A DNA stretch of 64,000 nucleotides, from contig NZ_PCPB01000011.1 of the NCBI RefSeq assembly GCF_002979535.1, forward strand, positions 51,240 through 115,239. Direction: 5' to 3'. The notes under the pieces were generated by a model. That model made no database searches, was not told where the DNA came from, and was given only the letters and a program-made list of their open reading frames with translations. This document shows, piece by piece, positions 43,211 to 51,560 of the stretch. The first letter of the stretch is position 1. The number at the start of each line of letters is the position of its first letter. Source of the DNA: Brevundimonas sp. MYb52. Its GTDB lineage: Bacteria > Pseudomonadota > Alphaproteobacteria > Caulobacterales > Caulobacteraceae. A program made the position numbers and the translations under genes.

Positions 43211-44014
43211 TCAGACGTCCAGGTCCATGACGACCGGGGCGTGGTCGCTGGGCCGTTCCCATTCGCGCACGGTGTCCAGGATACGGGCGCTGCCCTTGAC
43301 CACGGCGGGGGTCAGGCCCGGCGAGGTCCACAGGTGGTCCAACCGCAGGCCCCGGTTCGAGACGCGGAAGTCCTTGGCGCGATAGCTCCACCAACTGGCC
43401 AGCTTGACCGGGTCGGGGATCTGGTCGCGCACCACATCGGCGAAACCGCCTGCGTCTTGCAGACGGCGCAGTGTCTCGATCTCGCCCGGCGTGTGGCTGA
43501 CGACCTTCAGCATGAACTTGTGATTGAAGACGTCGTTGTCGCCCGGCGCGATGTTGAAGTCGCCCGCCAGGACCAGAGGCCGCTGCTGGTCGCGGGTCTT
43601 CATCTCGGCGGTCAGGCGCTCATAGAAGTCCATCTTGTGATCGAACTTCGGGTTCACCTTGCGGTCGGGAATATCGCCGCCGGCCGGGATGTAGAAGTTC
43701 TGCACCTCGACGCCGTTGATCAGGCCCGAGACGCAACGGCCGTGACCTTCGCGGCAGACGTCAAGCGCAGGGCCTTCACCGTCGAGAATGGGCAGCTTGC
43801 TGGCGATGGCCACGCCGTGCCAGCCCTTCTGGCCGCGGATCTTCAGATAGGGCAGGCCCATCTGCTCAAAGGCTTCCCGAGGGAACTGGTCCTCGGTGCA
43901 TTTGATTTCCTGAAGGCACAGGACGTCGGGCGCGTATTCGGCGACGAAGCGGGCGATCTGATCGACGCGCAGGCGGACCGAGTTGATGTTCCAGGTGACG
44001 ATGCGAAGGGTCAT
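43211..44014 (-). CDS. xthA: Exodeoxyribonuclease III
   Basis: 267 residues. EEP nuclease motifs: TWNINSVRLRVDQIARFV, CLQEIKCTEDQFP with the catalytic Glu, GDFNIAPGDNDV, and SDHAPVVMDLDV at the C-terminus. AP endonuclease and 3'-5' exonuclease in base-excision repair. Preceded by a strong terminator that separates it from lolA, and possibly by a small RNA. Confidence 0.92.
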   Translation of the reverse strand: MTLRIVTWNINSVRLRVDQIARFVAEYAPDVLCLQEIKCTEDQFPREAFEQMGLPYLKIRGQKGWHGVAIASKLPILDGEGPALDVCREGHGRCVSGLINGVEVQNFYIPAGGDIPDRKVNPKFDHKMDFYERLTAEMKTRDQQRPLVLAGDFNIAPGDNDVFNHKFMLKVVSHTPGEIETLRRLQDAGGFADVVRDQIPDPVKLASWWSYRAKDFRVSNRGLRLDHLWTSPGLTPAVVKGSARILDTVREWERPSDHAPVVMDLDV

Positions 44015-44054
44015 GGCCCGGCCTTAGCACGGCCAAAAGCGGGGATGGGCCATG

Positions 44055-44083
44055 AAAAAAGCGCCCGGAACGGATCCGGGCGC
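44055..44083 (-). terminator. Intrinsic terminator between lolA and xthA
   Basis: 8-bp GC stem with a 7-base loop and a TTTTTT tail on the minus strand. Strong. Confidence 0.85.
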
Positions 44084-44158
44084 TGTTCAGTTCGTCTCTC
44101 TCGCCGCCGGGAGGGGATGATTCCATGGCGGACAGAACGGCCGCCGCCGTTCTGTGGT
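44055..44158 (-). ncRNA. Candidate small RNA or xthA leader with a CU-rich loop
   Basis: On the minus strand: a hairpin CAGAACGGC/GCCGTTCTG (44154-44133), a second CCGCC/GGCGG hairpin (44131-44104) whose 18-nt loop contains CCCCTCCC, then an intrinsic terminator GCGCCCGG/CCGGGCGC (44083-44061) followed by six T. Possible -35 TTGACT at 44187-44182; the -10 is weak. The plan (stem, anti-SD loop, terminator) resembles 9797-9921. Alternatives: lolA 3' UTR or an attenuated leader of xthA, which starts 41 bp beyond. Confidence 0.5.
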
Positions 44159-44233
44159 CAGAATGTCACACGGACGAAAAAAGTCAAATCAACAAAATGA
44201 GTCAAGGTTGTGCCGTTCTTACGACGCGACCCT

Positions 44234-44869
44234 CTAGTTGCGGCTGGGGCGACGCGTCGGGTCGCGCAACTGGAACAGGCTGGCGGCCAGGCCCGAGGCG
44301 GGCTGCAGCGAGGTCAGCTGAATGCGGGTGCGCGAGCCTTGGGCGTCGGTGATGGTCCATTCCTGCAGGCGCAGCGGCGAGCCGGCGAAAGCCAGGATGA
44401 CCGAGCCTTCAGCCGGTTTGGAAGCGTCTCTGGCGGTGATGGCGAAGGCGCCAGAGGCCATGCGGGTGACGCGATCGACGCGCACGCCCTGATCCAGACG
44501 GACCTCGCGGGCCAGGAAGGTCGACAGCGGCGTGGCGCGCAGCGGCACCTGACGGAAGACGTTGAGGCGCGGGTCGTAACGCTTCACGTTATTGCCATCG
44601 GCCACGACCAGCAGGCCGGCCGGATCGCTGTATTCGAAACGCATCTTGCCGGGACGTTGCAGCCAGAACTTGCCGGTGCGGCGCTGACCGCCGGGGCCGG
44701 TCTCGACAAAGTCGCCCTGGGCCGCCGTCAGGGCCGTCAGATAGGTTTGGGCCTGGCGCAGGGTGGCCTGATCCTCGGCGGACAGGTTGGACTGGGCCGA
44801 GACGGGCGCGGCGGCCACGATGGCCAATGCGGCGGCGCTGAAGCCGAAGGCGCGGCGTGAAAGGGTCAT
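44234..44869 (-). CDS. lolA: LolA-like outer-membrane lipoprotein carrier
   Basis: 211 residues. Signal peptide LSRRAFGFSAAALAIVAAAP with a twin-arginine-like SRRAFGF motif. Mature domain follows LolA: QGDFVETGPGGQRRTGKFWL, RPGKMRFEYSDPAGLLVVAD, and a C-terminal QEWTITDAQGSRTRIQLTSL. Carries lipoproteins across the periplasm. Between ftsK and xthA, as in relatives. Confidence 0.85.
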   Translation of the reverse strand: MTLSRRAFGFSAAALAIVAAAPVSAQSNLSAEDQATLRQAQTYLTALTAAQGDFVETGPGGQRRTGKFWLQRPGKMRFEYSDPAGLLVVADGNNVKRYDPRLNVFRQVPLRATPLSTFLAREVRLDQGVRVDRVTRMASGAFAITARDASKPAEGSVILAFAGSPLRLQEWTITDAQGSRTRIQLTSLQPASGLAASLFQLRDPTRRPSRN

Positions 44870-45091
44870 GTCTTTTCTTCTCCCGTTCTGAACGGTTTTC
44901 GACCCGGCGAGGGTGTGAGCATCATCCGGCAGGCTGATGACGCCAGCCTGACCATATTCCGGCGCTTCGATGAAGCGCTGTTCATTGTTTTTGGGGTCCT
45001 ATCGTTCGCGACGCGGTCGCTCACTGCTTGAGGACATGGGGCTTCCAAGGGTCGTGGGCATAGGCGGTTCCGTCCAACCTGGCTGGCTTCT

Positions 45092-45149
45092 GCGCTGAAG
45101 CAGCGAGGCTCCGCGAGCCGAGCGATAGCGCCCGGCAGCGAAGCTGCCG
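45092..45149 (-). repeat. 3'-end structured element plus hairpin, downstream of ftsK
   Basis: Read from ftsK: hairpin CGGCAGC/GCTGCCG (45149-45133), then GGCGCTATCGC... ending CTGCTTCAGCGC (45132-45092). The tail has one change (CTTCAG for CTTGAG). Starts about 21 bp after the ftsK stop. Confidence 0.65.
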
Positions 45150-45153
45150 AGGC

Positions 45154-47634
45154 CTACATGGGCGGCGGGCCGGCCAGGATGTCGCGCTTGCCGGCGTGGT
45201 TGGCGGGGCTGACGACGCCTTCCTGCTCCATACGCTCGATCAAGGTGGCGGCGCGGTTGTAGCCGATCTGCAGACGGCGCTGGATGTAGGAGGTCGAGGC
45301 CTTGCGGTCGCGGGTGACCACGGCCACGGCGCGGTCATAGAGGTCGTCGCCCGACATGCCGTCGCCGTCACCGCCCATGGCCCCGTCGCCGTCGCCGTCC
45401 GGTTCGTCGGTGATCAGGTCGAGGTAGTCGGGCTCGGCCTGCAGGCGCAGGTGCTTGCACACCTCCTCGACTTCCTGGTCGGTCACGAACGGGCCGTGCA
45501 GGCGGGTGATGCGGCCGCCGCCGGCCATGTAGAGCATGTCGCCCTGGCCCAGCAGCTGCTCGCCGCCCTGTTCGCCCAGGATGGTGCGGCTGTCGATCTT
45601 GGAGGTGACCTGGAAGGAGATGCGGGTCGGGAAGTTGGCCTTGATGGTGCCGGTGATGACGTCCACCGACGGGCGCTGGGTGGCCATGATCAGGTGGATG
45701 CCGGCGGCGCGGGCCATCTGGGCCAGACGCTGCACGGCGCCTTCGACGTCCTTGCCGGCGACCAGCATCAGGTCGGCCATCTCGTCCATGACCACGACCA
45801 GATAGGGCATGGGCTCGGGACGGATCTTCTCGGATTCATAGACCGGGCGGCCCTGTTCGTCGAAGCCGGTCTGGACGGTGCGTTCGAAATGCTCGCCCTT
45901 CTCCTGGGCCTCGCGGGCGCGTTCATTGTAGCTGGCGACGTTGCGGACGCCGAGCTTGGACATCCGGCGATAGCGGTCCTCCATCTCGCGCACGGTCCAC
46001 TTCAGGGCCACGACCGCCTTCTTGGGATCGGTCACGACCGGCGCCAGCAGGTGCGGGATGCCGTCATAGACCGACAGCTCCAGCATCTTGGGGTCGATCA
46101 TGATGAAGCGGCATTCGGCCGGGGTGTGGCGGAACAGAATCGAGAGGATCATGGCGTTGACCCCGACCGACTTGCCCGAACCGGTGGTGCCGGCGATCAG
46201 CAGGTGGGGCATGCGCGCCAGATCGGCGACATAGGGCTCGCCGCCGATGGTTTCGCCGAGCGCGAGCGGCAGGAGGTGGCTCTTCTTGTCGTATTCGCCC
46301 GAGGCCAGAAGGTCGCGCAGATAGACGGTCTCGCGCTTGGCGTTGGGCAGTTCGATGCCGATGGCGTTGCGGCCCTGGACGACCGAGATGCGGCAGGCGC
46401 GGGCCGACATGGAGCGGGCGATGTCGTCGGCCAGGGCCACGACGCGGCCGTGCTTCACGCCGGGCGCCGGCACCAGTTCATAGAGGGTGACGACGGGGCC
46501 GGGGCGGATCTGGTCGATCACGCCGCGCACGCCGAACTCCTGCAGCACGCCTTCCAGCATCTTGGCGTTCTGCTTCAGCGATTCTTCGTCCACTGAGCCG
46601 ACGCGCTGGCCGGGCTTGGCCAGGATGCCGAGCGAGGGCAGGTCGAAGCCCTCGCCGGGCTCGAAGTCGAAGGTAACCTGATCGGCGTCGGTGCGGGGCT
46701 TGGGCGCCTTGACCGCCGCGACGCGGGGCTCGGCCGCCTTTGACGGGCGGGCCGAGGGCGGGGCGACCGGGGCGGGCGCCGCGTCCTCCCACGGCGGGGC
46801 ATAGGCGGCGGGTTCGTCGTCAGCGTAGGGATCGGCCGCATAGGGCTCAGCGTCGGCCTCGACGCCTTGCGCCTCGGGCGCAGCGACGGGTGCGGTCTGG
46901 GCCTGTTCGTGGACGCGGCGCGGACGGCGGGGGGCGGCGGCAGCGGCGGGGGCCGCTTCGGCCACGACGCGAGCGGGCTTGGCCGGGCGCTCGGCCTGCT
47001 GGGCGCGGCGGGCGGCGTTCTTTTCGGCGGCCCAGCCGGCAGTGTCGGTAAAGTCACGCAGACGCAGACCCACGGCATAGCCCAGGCCCCATAGGCCCAG
47101 GATCAGGAACAGGCCCCCGGCGATCCAACGCCCGGCGGGGATGTGCAGGGCGGCTAGGCCTTGGGCCGACAGACCCGTCACGCCGTCGCCCCACAGACCG
47201 CCGAGGCCAGCGGCCAGCGGCCACTTGGCCGGCGCGGCCAGAGCCGACAGGGCGGCGGACAGCAGCAGGACGCCGACGACGGCGCAGAAGATCTTGAAGG
47301 CGGTCGGCTGCAGCCGGTGTTGCAGGGCGTCGCCGATGGCGGTCGCCAGGCCAAAGGCGATCAGCAGCAGGACGGCGGGCCAGGCCGCCAGGCCCAGGGA
47401 CTGCATCATCAGGTCGGCGAAGGTCGCGCCGACGCCGCCCAGCCAGTTGGTCGCGCCTTGCGTCGAGGCGGCGTTGAGGCTGGGGTCCGCCGGGTTCCAC
47501 GAGATCATGGCGACCAGCAGCAGGGTCGCCAGCAGGGCTTGCAGCACGCCGCGGAAACGCACGGCGAAGGGCGCGCCCCAGACGATGCGGGCGGTGGACC
47601 AGGCGCGTTGGCCGAGCGCGAGGGCGGCGGACAT
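45154..47634 (-). CDS. ftsK: DNA translocase FtsK
   Basis: 826 residues. Four membrane helices in the first 190, a proline/alanine-rich linker (about 200-330), then the motor: Walker [17 protein letters not shown], Walker [16 protein letters not shown], and the C-terminal gamma domain ([20 protein letters not shown]) that reads KOPS-type sequences. Pumps chromosome ends across the septum and activates dif recombination. Confidence 0.95.
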   Translation of the reverse strand: MSAALALGQRAWSTARIVWGAPFAVRFRGVLQALLATLLLVAMISWNPADPSLNAASTQGATNWLGGVGATFADLMMQSLGLAAWPAVLLLIAFGLATAIGDALQHRLQPTAFKIFCAVVGVLLLSAALSALAAPAKWPLAAGLGGLWGDGVTGLSAQGLAALHIPAGRWIAGGLFLILGLWGLGYAVGLRLRDFTDTAGWAAEKNAARRAQQAERPAKPARVVAEAAPAAAAAPRRPRRVHEQAQTAPVAAPEAQGVEADAEPYAADPYADDEPAAYAPPWEDAAPAPVAPPSARPSKAAEPRVAAVKAPKPRTDADQVTFDFEPGEGFDLPSLGILAKPGQRVGSVDEESLKQNAKMLEGVLQEFGVRGVIDQIRPGPVVTLYELVPAPGVKHGRVVALADDIARSMSARACRISVVQGRNAIGIELPNAKRETVYLRDLLASGEYDKKSHLLPLALGETIGGEPYVADLARMPHLLIAGTTGSGKSVGVNAMILSILFRHTPAECRFIMIDPKMLELSVYDGIPHLLAPVVTDPKKAVVALKWTVREMEDRYRRMSKLGVRNVASYNERAREAQEKGEHFERTVQTGFDEQGRPVYESEKIRPEPMPYLVVVMDEMADLMLVAGKDVEGAVQRLAQMARAAGIHLIMATQRPSVDVITGTIKANFPTRISFQVTSKIDSRTILGEQGGEQLLGQGDMLYMAGGGRITRLHGPFVTDQEVEEVCKHLRLQAEPDYLDLITDEPDGDGDGAMGGDGDGMSGDDLYDRAVAVVTRDRKASTSYIQRRLQIGYNRAATLIERMEQEGVVSPANHAGKRDILAGPPPM

Positions 47635-47680
47635 GAAGGCGAACCTCAGAAGACTAGGCCTCCCTTGTCGCGCGACAGGG

Positions 47681-47695
47681 TTAAGGGGCTGTTTA
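47681..47695. promoter_or_regulatory. CtrA-box-like sequence
   Basis: TTAAGGGGCTGTTTA: TTAA-N7-TTTA, one mismatch to the CtrA consensus TTAA-N7-TTAA. It lies between divergent ftsK (start 47634) and the small gene at 47741, where it could control either. A TGTCGCGCGACA palindrome is adjacent. Confidence 0.4.
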
Positions 47696-47740
47696 CCAGG
47701 CGGGCGGGATCAAGCGCCAAATGAGAAGGATGGGCGACCC

Positions 47741-47944
47741 ATGGCGGATCGGAAGCTTGAAGGCCCAGGCAGCGAAGAGAGGCTCAAGGCGGTTCGAAAG
47801 GGCTTTCGTCGGACGTCACAACGCTTGCACGGCCGGTCCAAATTGGCTGCTTGGGCCGCTATGGGGCGCACCTTCTTCGTTTGGTTCGCCGGGTTGGCGC
47901 TGTTTGCATTGGCGACGTTGCTGATCACGGACGCCTTGCTCTGA
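47741..47944 (+). CDS. Small tail-anchored-type membrane protein, 67 aa
   Basis: 67 residues: basic soluble N-terminus (RLKAVRKGFRRTSQRLHGRS) and a C-terminal hydrophobic helix of about 20 residues (FFVWFAGLALFALATLLITD). AAGGA precedes the ATG. It is divergent from ftsK and ends 56 bp before the UbiH-like gene. Unknown function. Confidence 0.62.
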   Translation: MADRKLEGPGSEERLKAVRKGFRRTSQRLHGRSKLAAWAAMGRTFFVWFAGLALFALATLLITDALL

Positions 47945-48000
47945 AGGCTTGCGACCTCTCGCCTCTGGACGCGGGCGGTCATCGGCGCGACACAGGCGGC

Positions 48001-49251
48001 ATGGCTCAGACGGACTACGACATCATCATCGCGGGCGCGGGACTGGCGGGGGCGACGTTTGCGCTGGCGGCGGCGCAGGGCGGGCTGAAGCCGGTTCTGG
48101 TCGATCCCCAGCCGTTCGACGCCCAGCTGGCGCCGACCTTCGACGGGCGTTCGACCGCCATCGCCTATTCGACCTTCCGTATGCTGGATGCGCTCGGCCT
48201 GGGCGCGAGCCTGCGTCCCCACGCCTGCCGCATGGACCGGATTCTGGTCACGGACGGCAAGCGGCCGGGCGCCGCCAGCCGCCCGCCGTCGCCGGCCTAT
48301 ATCCGCTTCGACGCCGACGAGATCGGCGACCGCAACGGCGGCGAACCCTTGGGCTATATGCTGGAGAACCGCCGCATCCGCACGGCCTTGGCCGAGGCCG
48401 TAACCGCCGCCGGGATCGAGGTCCGCGCCCCCGCCAGCGTGGCCGGGGTCGAGGTCGGGCCGGGTCTGGCGACGGTGACGCTGAAGGGCGGCGCGACCAT
48501 CAATGCGCCTCTGGTCGTGGGCGCCGAGGGGCGCGGCTCGACCGTGCGTCAGGCAGCCGGGATCGGCACATTGGGCTGGGGCTATGGCCAGAGCGGCGTG
48601 GTCGCCACGGTCAAGCTGGGCCGCGACCACGGCAATGTCGCCCACGAGTATTTCCTGCCCGACGGCCCCTTCGCCATCCTGCCCCTGACGGAACAGCGCG
48701 CCAGCCTGGTCTGGACCGAGAGCACGCGCCGGGCCGAGGCCCTCAAGGTCGCCTCGGACGAGGCCTTCCACGCCTATCTGATGCGCCGCTTCGGCGAGTT
48801 TCTGGACGGGGTGGAGGTGGTGGGCCCGCGCTTTGTCTATCCGCTGTCGCTCAGCCTAGCCGAGAAGCTGGTCGCGCCGCGCATCGCCATCCTGGGCGAC
48901 GCCGCCCACGGGGTGCACCCGGTGGCGGGGCAGGGGCTGAACATGGGCCTGAAGGACGCCGCCGCCTTGGCCGAGGTGCTGACCGACGCCGTGCGCATCG
49001 GCGAGGACATCGGCTCGGAGCTGGTGCTGGAGCGCTACGCCCGCTGGCGGCGGTTCGACAATGCGGCCCTGGCGGCGGGCTTCGACGGCTTTGTGCGGCT
49101 CTTCTCGAACGACCTGCCGCCGGTGCGGCTGGCGCGTGACCTGGGCATGGCGGTGGTCAACCGCATCGCCCCCCTGCGCCGCGCCTTCATGCACGAGGCG
49201 GGCGGGGCGACGGGCGACCTGCCGAAGCTCCTCAAGGGCGAAGCGCTCTAG
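48001..49251 (+). CDS. UbiH/UbiF/VisC-family FAD monooxygenase
   Basis: 416 residues from the ATG at 48001. FAD-binding GAGLAGATFALAAAQGG, the DG motif area GAEGRGSTVRQAAGI, and the family signature ILGDAAHGVHPVAGQGLNMG. This fits ubiquinone-ring hydroxylases; which carbon it hydroxylates cannot be told. UbiH-like proteins act on the inner-membrane surface. Confidence 0.86.
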   Translation: MAQTDYDIIIAGAGLAGATFALAAAQGGLKPVLVDPQPFDAQLAPTFDGRSTAIAYSTFRMLDALGLGASLRPHACRMDRILVTDGKRPGAASRPPSPAYIRFDADEIGDRNGGEPLGYMLENRRIRTALAEAVTAAGIEVRAPASVAGVEVGPGLATVTLKGGATINAPLVVGAEGRGSTVRQAAGIGTLGWGYGQSGVVATVKLGRDHGNVAHEYFLPDGPFAILPLTEQRASLVWTESTRRAEALKVASDEAFHAYLMRRFGEFLDGVEVVGPRFVYPLSLSLAEKLVAPRIAILGDAAHGVHPVAGQGLNMGLKDAAALAEVLTDAVRIGEDIGSELVLERYARWRRFDNAALAAGFDGFVRLFSNDLPPVRLARDLGMAVVNRIAPLRRAFMHEAGGATGDLPKLLKGEAL

Positions 49252-49269
49252 CCCGAGAAGGCTATGAAC

Positions 49270-49307
49270 CGCTCAAGCAGGCCGCCACCGCGTGGCGGGC
49301 GATAGCG
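49270..49307 (-). repeat. 3'-end structured element, downstream of trm112-like gene
   Basis: Read from the minus-strand gene: CGCTATCGCC, inner stem CGCCAC/GTGGCG, ending CTGCTTGAGCG, 41 bp beyond the stop and after an intrinsic terminator and a second hairpin (49335-49311, perfect 10-bp stem). Confidence 0.65.
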
Positions 49308-49336
49308 ACGCCAGAGATCGTCTTGCGATCTCTGGG

Positions 49337-49366
49337 AAAAAACGAAGCCTAGTCTTCTAGGCTTCG
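49337..49366 (-). terminator. Intrinsic terminator overlapping the trm112-like stop codon
   Basis: CGAAGCCTAG/CTAGGCTTCG, a perfect 10-bp stem that contains the final codons, followed by TTTTTT on the minus strand. Confidence 0.85.
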
Positions 49367-49546
49367 GGCGTCCTCGGCCAGCATGATCGGCACGCCGTCG
49401 CGGATGGGGAAGGCCAGCTTGGCGCCGGCCGAGATCAGTTCGTTGCGCTCGCGGTCATAGGTCAGGCGGCCGCGCGTGACCGGGCAGACCAGGACCTCCA
49501 GCAGGCGGGGGTCGACCGAGACGGGGGTGTTGAAGGCGTCGCTCAT
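49349..49546 (-). CDS. Trm112/YcaR-family protein
   Basis: 65 residues: [21 protein letters not shown], then [20 protein letters not shown], the conserved Trm112 fold (LVCPVT and [10 protein letters not shown]). In eukaryotes Trm112 activates methyltransferases; the bacterial role is uncertain. The Cys pair typical of zinc forms is reduced to one Cys. Confidence 0.83.
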   Translation of the reverse strand: MSDAFNTPVSVDPRLLEVLVCPVTRGRLTYDRERNELISAGAKLAFPIRDGVPIMLAEDARSLED

Positions 49547-49562
49547 GGGATCTTTCTTAGTG

Positions 49563-49590
49563 GGCTATCGCGCTTCGCGCTACTTGAGCC
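49563..49590. repeat. Degenerate 3'-end-type element
   Basis: GGCTATCGCGC...GCGCTACTTGAGCC, between the LON-domain gene stop and the trm112-like start. Orientation is opposite to the rule and the stem is short. Confidence 0.4.
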
Positions 49591-49639
49591 CGTTTGGTGG
49601 GTCAGGCTCCCAAGGAGGCAGTATGGGTCGCGCCTCGCG

Positions 49640-50296
49640 CTACTGCATCGCCGGGTTGTCGTCGTCGCCGTCGCTGGCGGCGTCGATGCGGAGGAGAGCG
49701 GTCAGGGCCTGAGCGCGGTCTTCGAGCGTCATGGCCTCCAGCAGGGCCTGTTTCTCGGGCGGCTCGAACGGCAGGGCCATGGCCAGGCTGTTGATCAGGG
49801 CCTCCTGCGGCGCGGCCTCGGCGGTGTCCCAGTCCACGTTCAGGCCGCGATGTTCCAGATAGGGGCGCAGGGCGTCGAGGAAGCCGTGGCGGTCGAAGTC
49901 GGCGGCGGGGTCGGGGGCGCGCAGGTCGGCCTCGAACGGGGCGAAGTCGGCGCGGACCTGACGATAGGGCGTCTTGACCTGAAGCTCGGTGGTGACGCGG
50001 AAGCGGCAGACTCCGGTCAGGGTGATCAGATAGCGCCCGTCCGAGGTCTCGTTGAAGCTGGTGATGCGCCCGGCGCAGCCGACGCGGGCCAGGGGCGGCT
50101 GGATATCGAGATCACCCAGCGGCTGGATCAGGCCGATCATCCGGTCCCCGGCCATGGCGTCGTCGACCATGTTCAGATAGCGCGGCTCGAACACGTTCAA
50201 GGGCAGCTGGCCGCGCGACAGCAGGATCGACCCCGGCAAGGGGAAGACCGGGATGACCTGGGGCAGTTCAATCGCCTTGATATAGCCCTGGGCCAT
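49640..50296 (-). CDS. LON peptidase substrate-binding-domain protein
   Basis: 218 residues. LON N-terminal-like domain: VIPVFPLPGSILLSRGQLPL and NVFEPRYLNMVDDAM, then GRITSFNETSDGRYLITLTG. No protease domain follows, so it is a stand-alone LAN/LON-like protein; role unknown. 13 bp after the CnoX-like gene, likely same operon. Confidence 0.85.
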   Translation of the reverse strand: MAQGYIKAIELPQVIPVFPLPGSILLSRGQLPLNVFEPRYLNMVDDAMAGDRMIGLIQPLGDLDIQPPLARVGCAGRITSFNETSDGRYLITLTGVCRFRVTTELQVKTPYRQVRADFAPFEADLRAPDPAADFDRHGFLDALRPYLEHRGLNVDWDTAEAAPQEALINSLAMALPFEPPEKQALLEAMTLEDRAQALTALLRIDAASDGDDDNPAMQ

Positions 50297-50309
50297 CGCC
50301 GGTCTCCGG

Positions 50310-51203
50310 TCAGGCGAACAGGATGGAGGACAGGCGGCGGCGGCCGTCGCGGGCGACCTCGCTGGTCGCGCCCGCGGCCTCGAACACGGTCAGCAACTGC
50401 TTGCGCGCCGCCTGGTCGTTCCACTCGCGGTCGGCCTTGACGATGGCGAGCAGCTGATCGACCGCGCCGCCCAGGTCGCCGGCCGACGCGAGCGCCAGGG
50501 ACAGGTCGTAGCGGGCCTGATGATCGTTCGGGTCAGCGGTGATTTTCGCCTGCAGCTCGGCAGCGGCGCCGGTCGGGGCCGAGGCGGCCAGCGACAGCTG
50601 GGCGCGGACGCTCTGGACCATGGGGTCGGTGGAGTCGGCGGGGGCCATGGCGATGGTCTGGCGCGCCTGCTCGGCGTCGCCCTCGGCCAGATAGACGCGG
50701 GCCATGCCGGCGATGGCCTTGGGGTTGTCCGGCTCCATGGTCAGGACGTGGGCGAAGGCCTGGGCCGCGCCGCCGAGGTCGTTGAGGGACAGGGATTCCT
50801 CGCCCAGCGACAGCAGTTGCTCGACGTCGGTGTTGACGCCCGCGCCGCCGGTCAGCTTGTCGATGAAGGCCTTGATCTGGCTGTCGGGGATGGCGCCCTG
50901 GAAGCCGTCGACCGGCTGGCCGTTGACGAAGGCGTAGACGGTCGGGATCGACTGGACCCGCAGCTGGCCCGCATAGGCCGGGTTGGCGTCGACGTCGATC
51001 TTGACCATCTTCACCGCGCCGGCGGCGCCGCGCACGGCCTTTTCCAGGGCGGGCCCGAGGGTCCGGCACGGGCCGCACCAGGTGGCCCAGAAGTCGACGA
51101 TGACCGGCTGATGTTTCGAGGCCTCGATCACGTCGGCCATGAAGGAGGCGTCCGTGCCGTCCTTGATCAGGTCATCGGAAAGCTTGGGGTCGGCGAAGGT
51201 CAT
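50310..51203 (-). CDS. CnoX/YbbN-like thioredoxin with TPR tail
   Basis: 297 residues. Thioredoxin domain with WCGPC (Cys43/Cys46 in VDFWATWCGPCRTLGPALEK), then a helical tetratricopeptide region (about 135-297). This matches YbbN/CnoX, a chaperone-type thioredoxin that protects proteins during oxidative (HOCl) stress. The CGPC active site is intact, unlike E. coli CnoX (SQHC), so it may also act as an oxidoreductase. Confidence 0.84.
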   Translation of the reverse strand: MTFADPKLSDDLIKDGTDASFMADVIEASKHQPVIVDFWATWCGPCRTLGPALEKAVRGAAGAVKMVKIDVDANPAYAGQLRVQSIPTVYAFVNGQPVDGFQGAIPDSQIKAFIDKLTGGAGVNTDVEQLLSLGEESLSLNDLGGAAQAFAHVLTMEPDNPKAIAGMARVYLAEGDAEQARQTIAMAPADSTDPMVQSVRAQLSLAASAPTGAAAELQAKITADPNDHQARYDLSLALASAGDLGGAVDQLLAIVKADREWNDQAARKQLLTVFEAAGATSEVARDGRRRLSSILFA

Positions 51204-51445
51204 GATCGGGTCCGCGTAAGGGTCGAAGAATCGTAACGGATCAGATGGCGTCGGGATGCCTCCTCATCAAGCGCCAAGTGACGAAGCTGAGGCGTCTGGC
51301 CGCAAGGGGGGCGAGGGCGGCGGCGAAAAAACAGAGTCCAATTCGTCTAATGAGTCTGAAATCGGAGGTCCGGTTCATTCTGCCTATAGCGGACCGCTGC
51401 GTCAGAAGAGGTCGCGCCGTGCCTTATGGCCGCGTCCCTATCCAC
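51204..51445. other. Intergenic region upstream of the CnoX-like gene
   Basis: 242 bp with no convincing ORF; an 88-codon open frame starting at 51245 has no ribosome-binding site and low plausibility. It should contain the promoter of the CnoX-like gene. Confidence 0.35.
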
Positions 51446-51548
51446 GTCACCCTCGGGCTTGTCCCGAGGGCCCATTTCAGACCAAGCGCCGCGGCAAGTG
51501 ATGATGCCTGAAGCCGCCATAGGCCCTCGGGACAAGCCCGAGGGTGAC
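51446..51548. repeat. Perfect 27-bp inverted repeat, 49-bp spacer
   Basis: Arms 51446-51472 and 51522-51548 are exact reverse complements (core CCCTCGGGCTTGTCCCGAGG). Similar GTCACCCTCGGGCTTG arms occur as dispersed repeats in alphaproteobacteria. The two arms would form a very stable cruciform or RNA hairpin between the CnoX-like and TPR genes. Confidence 0.8.
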
Positions 51549-51560
51549 GACCAGCAAGTT

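Noticed and set aside
44962..44978. GCGCTTC/GAAGCGC hairpin followed by TGTTCATTGTTTTT on the plus strand
   Set aside because: It looks like a terminator, but no plus-strand gene precedes it, so I did not call it.
44866..45048. 60-codon minus-strand frame upstream of lolA
   Set aside because: Overlaps the lolA start and has no plausible ribosome-binding site or similarity.
51245..51511. 88-codon plus-strand frame
   Set aside because: No ribosome-binding site, and it runs into the 27-bp inverted repeat. Likely non-coding.
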